Assembly (NCBI RefSeq): GCF_025685425.1
Contig: NZ_JAGTAS010000048.1
Location: forward strand, 62,001 to 126,000
DNA: 64,000 nt
Direction: 5' to 3'
DNA from: Terriglobus albidus
Lineage (GTDB): Bacteria > Acidobacteriota > Terriglobia > Terriglobales > Acidobacteriaceae
A model generated the notes under the pieces. That model worked only from the letters and a program-made list of their open reading frames with translations, ran no database searches and was not told the origin of the DNA. Below, piece after piece: positions 20,532-28,170 of the stretch; position 1 is the first letter of the stretch, and each line of letters opens with the position of its first letter. A program made the position numbers and the translations under genes.

Positions 20532-22802
20532 ATGCGTGTCTTTGCCTCAATTCGCTCTGGAATCGTTGTCGGGCTGTGCGTCTCTACGCTGGCGGTGGCG
20601 GCAGTGCGGAGGAAGGTGGTGACAGTCTCGCCCTGGCAACAGGCTGAGCAGTTACGTGAGCAGCTCGAAGCAACACCCGAGCAGCAGCGGACCCGCGCGG
20701 CTTACTCCCGCGCCATGGACGCTTATCGCGCTATTTATCACGCCAATCCCGCCGACATGCATGCTCCGGGCTCCATCTTTGCTGTAGGTGAGCTGCTTGC
20801 CGAGCAGGGCCGCAGCCTGAATGATCCAAAGTCGTTCCAGGCCGCGCTCGGTCAGTTTGAGTTCCTACGCAAGCAGTATCCCGGTTCATCGTTACGAATC
20901 CCGGCGCTTCTGGCCGAAGGCATCATTGCACAGAACGATCTCCGCGATGCGAAGCTGGCCCGCCGGCATTATGACGAGCTGCTGCGGCGCTATCCCCATT
21001 CGACAGAAGCGCAGGACGCCCGCGCCGGTCTCGACGCTATCAAGCATGGCGATCGTCCTGCTCCGCGTCAGCCGGTAGAAGCTCAAGCAGCGCCCCCGGT
21101 GGAGATGCCGCAGCCGCGCCAGAGCAACCTGGCACGAATACCGGCAATGCCTCTTACCTCAGGAGCGGCGTCGGGTTCGGCGATCGACCCAATGCCTTCG
21201 AGTGCTCCGGCTGATACGTCTTCGCAGAAGCTGCAGCCGGTCTCGACCGCACCTATGCCTCGTCACAAGGGAGCGCTGGCACAGGTCAGCGGTATCCGCC
21301 ACTGGTCCACGCCCGACTACACGCGCGTCGCCATCGATCTCGGCGATGAGGTGCAGTATGAGGCCGCACGCGTCCCCAATCCCGAACGTATTTTCTTCGA
21401 CCTGCACGGCACACGGCTGGCGCAGGATCTGGTGGGCAAAAACTTTACCGTCACCGACGACGGGTTCCTGAAGAAGATTCGCATCGCCCAGTTCTCGAAC
21501 GACGTTACTCGCGTCGTGCTCGACGTAAACAATGTCACCGAATACTCCGCGTTTCTATTGCCGAATCCGTATCGGCTCATCATCGATATTCATGGTTCGA
21601 ACGGTGCAGGGAAGAATAACAAGCCTACCGAAGTTACTGCGAAGCAGCAGGGCGAAGGCGTAACAGCAAAGGTCGCGGACAAGTCGGCTAAGCCCGTCAA
21701 TGACGATCACGAAGGCGTCTCCCGCCCGGCGAACGATTCCGTTACCGAAGATCAGTCTTTGCCTCCAGCTCCGGAGAAGAGTGTGGCTCCGGTCTCGGCC
21801 GTGCCCAGCACGATCGCGACGAAGCAGGCGAGCACACGCGAGGTCGCGAATCTCAGCACACAGCCCGGCAAAGTCAAGGCGACGTCTGCTCCCACGACAC
21901 AGCCCATCGCCGCAAGCGTGCGGCCTGTAGAGGTTGCTGTGAATGACCTGCCCGCTCCTCCTGCTGCGGACAAGAAACAGCGCAAGGGAAAGAAGATCGC
22001 CGCCGCGGACGAGCCCATCGGCCATATCGCCACACCGACGGCTGCGGGTGAGACCTCGCTGGTGCGTGCGCTCGGTTTGAAGATCGGCCGCATCGTGATC
22101 GACGCCGGCCACGGCGGTCACGACTCCGGCACCATTGGTGTCGACGGACTGATGGAGAAGGATGTTGTGCTCGACGTTGCACTCCGTCTGGGCAAGCTGC
22201 TGCATGACCGTCTAGGCGCGGAGATCGTCTACACGCGTTCCGACGATACCTTCATCCCGCTGGAGACGCGTACAGCCATCGCCAACAAAGCACAGGCAGA
22301 TCTCTTTCTTTCGATCCACGCCAATAGCTCACGCGACGACTCCGCCCGCGGTGTCGAGACCTACTATCTGAACTTCACCTCCCAGCCCGATGCGCTGGAG
22401 GTCGCCGCTCGCGAGAACGCGGTCTCCAATCAGTCGATCTCGCAGTTGAGTGACCTGGTGAAGAAGATCACGTTGAAGGACAAGATCGAAGAGTCGCGCG
22501 AGTTCGCCTTCGATGTCGAACAGTCGCTCTATAGCGGCCTGCAGAAGGGTAACGACGGCCTGAAGAACCGCGGCATCAAGAAGGCTCCGTTTGTCGTCCT
22601 TATCGGCGCGAATATGCCCTCTATCCTCACCGAGATCTCGTTCGTGACTAACCCTAGAGATGCCTCACAGCTCCGCCAGCCGGACTACCGCGAGCGCATC
22701 GCCGAGTCCATCTATAAAGGTGTTGCCCGTTATACGAGCGGTCTTAGCGGCATGAAGCTGGCTGACGCGAATGGCGGCGGGCCGAAGGCCACCGGAAACT
22801 AA
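20532..22802 (+). CDS. N-acetylmuramoyl-L-alanine amidase (AMIN + Amidase_3)
   Basis: Periplasmic peptidoglycan amidase of 756 aa. A signal segment (about 1-24) is followed by a helical TPR/Tol-like region (about 35-180) whose repeats read like QFEFLRKQYPGSSLRIPALL and HYDELLRRYPHSTEAQDA. A Pro/Ser-rich linker leads to an AMIN domain (about 250-357), which targets septal or Tol-Pal regions in related enzymes. A long low-complexity linker (about 360-510) precedes the Amidase_3 catalytic domain (about 520-745). Zinc ligands are His527 in DAGHGGHDSG, the Glu in VDGLMEKDVVLDV and a His in FLSIHANSS. It resembles AmiC-type enzymes with an extra N-terminal repeat domain. Confidence 0.92.
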   Translation: MRVFASIRSGIVVGLCVSTLAVAAVRRKVVTVSPWQQAEQLREQLEATPEQQRTRAAYSRAMDAYRAIYHANPADMHAPGSIFAVGELLAEQGRSLNDPKSFQAALGQFEFLRKQYPGSSLRIPALLAEGIIAQNDLRDAKLARRHYDELLRRYPHSTEAQDARAGLDAIKHGDRPAPRQPVEAQAAPPVEMPQPRQSNLARIPAMPLTSGAASGSAIDPMPSSAPADTSSQKLQPVSTAPMPRHKGALAQVSGIRHWSTPDYTRVAIDLGDEVQYEAARVPNPERIFFDLHGTRLAQDLVGKNFTVTDDGFLKKIRIAQFSNDVTRVVLDVNNVTEYSAFLLPNPYRLIIDIHGSNGAGKNNKPTEVTAKQQGEGVTAKVADKSAKPVNDDHEGVSRPANDSVTEDQSLPPAPEKSVAPVSAVPSTIATKQASTREVANLSTQPGKVKATSAPTTQPIAASVRPVEVAVNDLPAPPAADKKQRKGKKIAAADEPIGHIATPTAAGETSLVRALGLKIGRIVIDAGHGGHDSGTIGVDGLMEKDVVLDVALRLGKLLHDRLGAEIVYTRSDDTFIPLETRTAIANKAQADLFLSIHANSSRDDSARGVETYYLNFTSQPDALEVAARENAVSNQSISQLSDLVKKITLKDKIEESREFAFDVEQSLYSGLQKGNDGLKNRGIKKAPFVVLIGANMPSILTEISFVTNPRDASQLRQPDYRERIAESIYKGVARYTSGLSGMKLADANGGGPKATGN

Positions 22803-22818
22803 GACATCTCAATCGAGA

Positions 22819-23033
22819 ACCCATGCACGGGGTGCCTCACCCATCGCAAATCACCCCAACGAACGAGTTCGTCGGGGACCCCGATACGCGATGGGTGGGA
22901 TATTCGAGCGAAGCTCGAATAAGGTGGGAGCCGTGGGCTTTCAGCCCGCGGTCTATCGACTCAACATAGAAATGGGCTAAAGCCCGTTTATTTTTATGCC
23001 TTTATCAGCGGGCTGAAGCCCGCTACTCCCACC
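22819..23033 (+). repeat. Family D2 + B3 composite repeat
   Basis: Family D (22822-22900): CCCATGCACGGGGTGCC, then CCCATCGC...GCGATGGG enclosing CCCC-ACGAACGAGTTCGT-GGGG. Family B (22902-23033): ATTCGAGCGAAGCTCGAAT, GGTGGGAGCCGTGGGC...GCCCGCGG, GGGCTAAAGCCC, AGCGGGCTGAAGCCCGCT and ACTCCCACC. It lies directly after the amidase gene. Confidence 0.85.
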
Positions 23034-23096
23034 CGTTTTAGACCTGCTGGCCTGGTCGTAGATCATTTGCATTTGTCGATACATCCTAGGCCAGAT

Positions 23097-23155
23097 CCTT
23101 AGAGAAGCAGATTTCTTCGCTCCCTGCGGTCGCTACGAAATGAGAAACAAAAAAA
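23097..23155 (+). repeat. Family E repeat, copy E2
   Basis: AGAGAAGCAGATTTCTTCGC, TCCCTGCGGTC and GCTACGAAATGA match the blocks of E1 and E3. It ends at the 3' end of the regulator gene. The whole 22803-23162 gap is repeat DNA with no gene. Confidence 0.75.
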
Positions 23156-23162
23156 GAGTTAG

Positions 23163-24362
23163 CTACCGCGTATGAAATGCGACGATCTCTGCATCAAGAC
23201 CAACGTTCCGTCTTACATGCACTCGTAGCAATGCTTCGAATGGACGAGCCAGGTTATGGTCCAGCCCCGCGCGTTTTGCCAGATCGGCGCGATGTATCGG
23301 ATCGAGTGCGAACTCCACGGCGGACTGTGTGCCGACCGTTGTCAATCCTGTGAAAGCAAGGATACGGGTCGACGGTTCAAGACCGGGTAGCAGTGCGACA
23401 ATCGCATACTCATCGCTTCCATCGGTGACGAACTCGTGTGGCTCCCCGGCAAGCGGATGTTCATTGCTCACATAGCCATGAGCGTTGCTATCCAGCCGGA
23501 TCACAAACTGAGTCGCCCTTGGCAGTTCCGCCAGCGCCGTGTTCTGTGTGGCAGCTCCCAGAAAGACAAGATTGCGCGACTTCGCGTCATCCCACGTCAC
23601 CAGTCTGCTGCGCTTCAGCACGAAGTCACGATTCGCGCGATCGAAGAAACGCGTCAGGGTGTAGATAGCCTGCGCCTCTCCCGTGCCGGTATAGGTGTCG
23701 TCTTCTGGCGCATCACTGGCCGTGCCGGGGGGAAGCAGCCGCAGCCCCTCCTTCAAAGGAGCGCCACGAAAGATGGGATTGCTGTAGATCACCAGCGGTG
23801 GCTGATCCTGATTTAAAAATGGAGCCCAAAGCGGATCACGTAACTGCGCAGACGCAATCCCGCGGCGCGGCAGAGCATAGCCAAGCACCAGGCCCGTAGC
23901 CAGAGCCACCAGAATGAAGATAACGCCGAGCGATATCCGCCCTCGACTTTCGGGAGCCGTGACGGTTGGAAGTGAGAGAGCGGATGTCATTGCGGGAAGA
24001 CTGGCATCGCCGGTCGAGCGCTTCTTGAAGACAGGCAGGTAGTGGCCCTTCGGGATCTCGATAGTGATGGGCTCCGACGCACCTTCCTCCTTAAAAAAGG
24101 AGGCGAGTTTCTGCCGCAGCAGCCGCGCTTGCGATCGTACGATCGAGTCCTCACTGGAGTTGTAACCCGGCTTGCGGCCGAAGACATTGACTCCAATCTG
24201 TTGTTCTGAGGCCTCTTCCGGGCATTCGCGCAAAGCGCAGTCCACGATGTAGTTCAGGAACTCCCTGAGCTTCGGTGAAGCGGTCAGCTGAGAACCGTTT
24301 GAAACCCGCTCCGTGACGCTCCGGTACTGTTCGATCTCTTCCGGGCTGAACTTCATTTCCAA
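23163..24362 (-). CDS. Membrane-anchored winged-helix-type regulator
   Basis: Protein of 399 aa. Residues about 25-112 (KLREFLNYIVDCAL, QQIGVNVFGRKPGYNSSEDSIVRSQARLLRQKL, ITIEIPKGHYLPVF) match a domain frequent in acidobacterial regulators that resembles a DNA-binding winged helix. A single membrane helix follows (about 143-163). The C-terminal ~230 residues (PLWAPFLNQDQPPLVIYSNP onward) would be outside the cytoplasm and may sense a ligand. The layout resembles CadC/ToxR-type one-component regulators. It is divergently oriented from the TonB-dependent receptor across 152 bases, so it probably controls that gene. The ligand is unknown. Confidence 0.7.
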   Translation of the reverse strand: MEMKFSPEEIEQYRSVTERVSNGSQLTASPKLREFLNYIVDCALRECPEEASEQQIGVNVFGRKPGYNSSEDSIVRSQARLLRQKLASFFKEEGASEPITIEIPKGHYLPVFKKRSTGDASLPAMTSALSLPTVTAPESRGRISLGVIFILVALATGLVLGYALPRRGIASAQLRDPLWAPFLNQDQPPLVIYSNPIFRGAPLKEGLRLLPPGTASDAPEDDTYTGTGEAQAIYTLTRFFDRANRDFVLKRSRLVTWDDAKSRNLVFLGAATQNTALAELPRATQFVIRLDSNAHGYVSNEHPLAGEPHEFVTDGSDEYAIVALLPGLEPSTRILAFTGLTTVGTQSAVEFALDPIHRADLAKRAGLDHNLARPFEALLRVHVRRNVGLDAEIVAFHTR

Positions 24363-24375
24363 TCAACAGTTTACT

Positions 24376-24501
24376 CCCGTGAAGCACAGTCAATTGACCG
24401 TAAAGCGGCCTGCCAACCTGTGTCACGGGATAGCCCGCATGCAAAGCTGAGGCATCCAACACGACGTCCCGACAAGAGACGGCGCATGGTTTCCACCATG
24501 C
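24376..24501 (+). promoter_or_regulatory. Divergent promoter region with dyads and a leader hairpin
   Basis: CCCGTGA (24376-24382) and TCACGGG (24423-24429) are inverted copies 40 bases apart, flanking a TCAATTGA palindrome. A 7-bp hairpin GCATGGT-TTCC-ACCATGC (24484-24501) ends one base before the AGGA of the receptor's Shine-Dalgarno (24502-24506), so folding could affect translation. The operator role is inference. Confidence 0.4.
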
Positions 24502-24514
24502 AGGAGTAAACACA

Positions 24515-27500
24515 ATGAAGAAGCAACGACGTGTATCCCTCGTGGGCTACTGTCTGCTCGCACTGGTCTTTTTGATCGCCGGCGCGGCGCAGCTCTCTGC
24601 CCAGGCACTCTACGGATCCCTGTACGGCAACGTACTCGACGCGACCGGTGCCGCCATTCCTGGAGCCACAGTGACCGTGACAGACATTCAGAAGGGAACG
24701 CAGCAGGTCGTGACCTCTGGGCCCGACGGTGGCTGGAGGGTCGATCGCCTGATCCCCGATACATACAAGGTCAAGGTCGAGGCTCCCAACTTCTCTCCGA
24801 CCGAATCGCAGCCCGTCGACGTCCACGCCGACAACGCTCAGAAGGTCGACCTCACCGTCGGCCTGCAGGCTGCGGCCACGACCATCAATGTCACCACCGA
24901 AGCTCCCGCCCTGAAGACAGATAAAGCGGATGTTGCAACGGTGCTCGATCAGACCACGATCGCAAATGTACCCAACTTCACCCGGAACTTCACGAACTTC
25001 CTGCTGCTGACCCCGGGCGTGCAACACTCCAGCTTCAACATCGCCGGCCCGGAGAATCCGCAGGGCGGCATCGCTCTTAACTCCAACGGCTCCAACTATG
25101 GCGAGCAGGGTTTCATCCTCGACGGTACCGACAACCGCGATCCCGTCCTGGGAATCATCGTGATTAACCCCACGCTCGACTCCATTGCGGAGACCAAGGT
25201 CATCACGCAGAACTACGATGCTGAGTTCGGCGGCGCTGCCGGCGGTATCGTCAACGTCACGACCAAGTCGGGCGGCAACGACCTTCATGGCGATGCCTTC
25301 TTCTTCCGTCACAGCGACTACTTCTATGCTCGCAACCCATTCACGCAGTACCAGGCCGATCCTGTCAGCAAGCGCTTTGTCCCCAGTGAGCTCTATAGCC
25401 AGTTCGGCGGAGCCCTCAGCGGCCCCATTATTAAGGACAAGGCATTCTTCTTCCTCGACTATCAGGGCCTGCGTCAGCGGCTCGGCAGCACGGTGCAGCA
25501 GAACGTGCCTACGGCGTTACTGCGCTCCACCTGCCTTGCATCGAGCGGGAACTGCAACCTTTCACAGTACACGAGCCAGGTGCTCTATAACCCTGTCACC
25601 AAGACTCCGTACAGCAGCACGCCAGGACAGATTCCGGTAAGCGCGCTCTCTACACAGGCAGTGAATCTGCTGCGCCTTATCCCTGCCCCCAACGCCAACG
25701 GTACCTCGACCGCGAACAATTATGTCGCCAGTGGTAACGGTGTTCTCAATGGAGATCAGGCGGACGTTCGTCTGGATCACCAGGCAACCCAGAACCTGCA
25801 TCTCTTCGGCCGCTATGATTACGCTCTCTTCCGCCTGACTGGCGTACCGGTCTTCGGCGCCGCCGGTGGACAGGGCTTTGGTCTGCAGAACACCAGCGGC
25901 CTTACCAACACGCAGAATCAGAGCGCGACCGCGGGTCTCGACTGGGCGCTCTCGCCTTCGCTCGCGACTGACCTTCGCTTCGGCTTCCTCAGCTATCACG
26001 TTGCCGAGAGCAAGTATCCCGGCCAGGTCTCTGCGGACGCGCTCGGTATCCCCAATCTGAATGTTGCGGCTGATACCGGCGGAGCTCCGACCTTCAACTT
26101 CAACCAGGGCGGCTTCAGCGGCCTGGGCAACCAGGGCTGCAACTGCCCGCTGCTGCAGAGCGAGCAGGTCTTCCAGCTTGTGAATAACTGGACCAAGACC
26201 CGCGGCAACCACACCATCCGCTTCGGCGCCGACCTGCGTTATGCGAAGAACGTCCGTAACGCCAGCGATTTCAACCGCAGCGGCCAGTTTGTTTTTGATA
26301 ACTCATCGACGGGGCTGAATGGCTCCGGCGGGAGTGATGTCGCTTCGTTCCTCGTCGGTTATGCAGCGCGCTTCCAGCGCTTCGATGTCTTTATCAACGA
26401 TCAGTACAGCTATCAGAAGCGTCTTGCCTTCTATGCGCAGGACAACTGGCGTGTCACGCCGAAGCTGACGGTGAACTACGGCGTCCGCTGGGATCTCATC
26501 TTCCCCGAAGCGGTCAACGGACTGGGACACGGCGGCTTTGCTTCGCTCGAGGCCGGCGGCATCCGTGTTGCGGGTGCAAACGGCATCGGCACCAATGGAA
26601 ACCAGCGTATGGACTACACCAATCTGGCGGGCCGTCTCGGCATCGCCTATCAGCTTCATCCCAACACCGTCATTCGTGCGGGTGCGGGCATGACGTATGA
26701 CACCGTCGGTTACTTCGGAACCCTCTTCGGCAGCGTGCTCTCGCACAACCTGCCGGTGCAGGGCAATGAAGATGTCAATCGTACCGGCAACTACGCCGCC
26801 AATCAGTATGCCGCTTCGCTGGCTGCGCCGCCGACGCGACCCTCTGCGTTCACCATTCCGACGAACGGCATCATTCCGTTCCAGGATAAGTACGCGCAGG
26901 AGTTTCGTGGCGATCGCATCACGCTGCCACGGGTCTTCCAGTACAACGTCGCCATCCAGCAGCAGTTTGGCAGCAAGACCACGGCTGAGATCGCATACGT
27001 CGGCAACATCGGCGATCGTGTTTATCCCGGTGAGACCTTCGGCTACGACCTGAACAGTCCACGCCTGCCAAACTCGGCGGCAGAGCTTGCTGCCGGCAAC
27101 ACGGTACGCCGTCCCTACTACAACCGGTTCTCCGGTGTGTACCAGGGCCAGGTCGTAACCTGCTGCTCCAGCGGTATGACCAGCGCACAGGCGAACGGCC
27201 GCGCCATCTACAACGCACTGCAGACCAAGGTGACGCAGCGTATGTCGAATGGTCTGTCTTTCAACGCTAACTACACCTGGTCGAGGGCCATGAACTATGC
27301 CAACGACGCCGCCTTTGCGCGGTACAAGCGTGCCTCATGGGGCCGCAACGACACCAACCGCGAACACATTTTTGTGCTGAGCGGCGTGTATGAGCTGCCC
27401 TTTGGCAGGAACCGCATGCTCTTCTCCACGGTGAGCAAACCGGTCGATTACGTGATCGGCGGATGGTCTCTCTCCGGGCAGAGCACGTGGGAGAGCGGAC

Positions 27501-28012
27501 GTCCATTTACGCCCACCTATGCGGAGTGCGCGTCAGATCAGGATCTTGACACCGGCTTCGCCAGCCCGGGAACGACGAGCCTCTGCCGTCCGAACGGCAA
27601 TGCGTCTGCCTTCCCGCGGTCGGTCGGCTCGTTCGATACGTCGAGTCACTCCCGCCGTTACTTCACACCGGTGGCCGCGCTTGCAACCAATGGAGCTGTC
27701 TCCGGTCCGTTCAGCCGCCCTCAGGTCGGTCAGTTCGGCAACATCGGCCGTCTCTCGATGGTTGGCCCCCGTGACTTCTTCGCGGATGCCTCGTTGATCA
27801 AGGACTTCCCGATCACCGAGCGTGTAAAGGGGCAGTTCCAGTTCCAGGCCTTCAACGTCTTCAACCACGCGGCCCTGGATATCCCCACCGCAACCTATGG
27901 GCGTTGCATCGACTGCTCACTGTCCACACAGTCGACTGCCGGTACTATTACCTCTCTCGAACCCAACAGCACGATGCGCCGTCTGCAGTTTGCGGCACGT
28001 CTGCAGTTCTAG
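24515..28012 (+). CDS. TonB-dependent receptor, Oar-like, with carboxypeptidase-regulatory-like domain
   Basis: Outer-membrane receptor of 1165 aa, presumably importing a large substrate using TonB energy. After a signal peptide (about 1-30) comes a carboxypeptidase-regulatory-like beta-sandwich (about 32-118, GNVLDATGAAIPGATVTVTD). The plug follows (about 140-245, FNNFLLLTPGV-like segment, YGEQGFILDGTDNRDP). A long beta-barrel ends in LQFAARLQF, with a C-terminal aromatic residue as needed for barrel assembly. AGGAG (24502-24506) precedes the ATG. Next to it are a divergent membrane regulator and, 158 bases downstream, a secreted glycoside hydrolase, suggesting a sugar-utilisation locus. The substrate is a guess. 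Confidence 0.93.
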   Translation: MKKQRRVSLVGYCLLALVFLIAGAAQLSAQALYGSLYGNVLDATGAAIPGATVTVTDIQKGTQQVVTSGPDGGWRVDRLIPDTYKVKVEAPNFSPTESQPVDVHADNAQKVDLTVGLQAAATTINVTTEAPALKTDKADVATVLDQTTIANVPNFTRNFTNFLLLTPGVQHSSFNIAGPENPQGGIALNSNGSNYGEQGFILDGTDNRDPVLGIIVINPTLDSIAETKVITQNYDAEFGGAAGGIVNVTTKSGGNDLHGDAFFFRHSDYFYARNPFTQYQADPVSKRFVPSELYSQFGGALSGPIIKDKAFFFLDYQGLRQRLGSTVQQNVPTALLRSTCLASSGNCNLSQYTSQVLYNPVTKTPYSSTPGQIPVSALSTQAVNLLRLIPAPNANGTSTANNYVASGNGVLNGDQADVRLDHQATQNLHLFGRYDYALFRLTGVPVFGAAGGQGFGLQNTSGLTNTQNQSATAGLDWALSPSLATDLRFGFLSYHVAESKYPGQVSADALGIPNLNVAADTGGAPTFNFNQGGFSGLGNQGCNCPLLQSEQVFQLVNNWTKTRGNHTIRFGADLRYAKNVRNASDFNRSGQFVFDNSSTGLNGSGGSDVASFLVGYAARFQRFDVFINDQYSYQKRLAFYAQDNWRVTPKLTVNYGVRWDLIFPEAVNGLGHGGFASLEAGGIRVAGANGIGTNGNQRMDYTNLAGRLGIAYQLHPNTVIRAGAGMTYDTVGYFGTLFGSVLSHNLPVQGNEDVNRTGNYAANQYAASLAAPPTRPSAFTIPTNGIIPFQDKYAQEFRGDRITLPRVFQYNVAIQQQFGSKTTAEIAYVGNIGDRVYPGETFGYDLNSPRLPNSAAELAAGNTVRRPYYNRFSGVYQGQVVTCCSSGMTSAQANGRAIYNALQTKVTQRMSNGLSFNANYTWSRAMNYANDAAFARYKRASWGRNDTNREHIFVLSGVYELPFGRNRMLFSTVSKPVDYVIGGWSLSGQSTWESGRPFTPTYAECASDQDLDTGFASPGTTSLCRPNGNASAFPRSVGSFDTSSHSRRYFTPVAALATNGAVSGPFSRPQVGQFGNIGRLSMVGPRDFFADASLIKDFPITERVKGQFQFQAFNVFNHAALDIPTATYGRCIDCSLSTQSTAGTITSLEPNSTMRRLQFAARLQF

Positions 28013-28022
28013 CTTGCAGGCG

Positions 28023-28054
28023 GGGCGTGAGGACCGGTATCGGTCTTCACGCCC
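28023..28054 (+). terminator. Hairpin after TonB-dependent receptor
   Basis: 14-bp stem with one G-T pair (28023-28036 with 28041-28054) and a GTAT loop, starting 10 bases after the receptor stop. There is no good T-run, so it may be an attenuator or mRNA-stabilising hairpin rather than a full terminator. Confidence 0.6.
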
Positions 28055-28170
28055 ACTTACTCGTGAGATGTTTTGGAATCCGTAACAAAATGATGTCATC
28101 CTGAGCATCGCGAAGGACCCGCTCTTCAACACCTGTGACGGCAGGTCCTCCCATCAACACCTGAGGTCTC

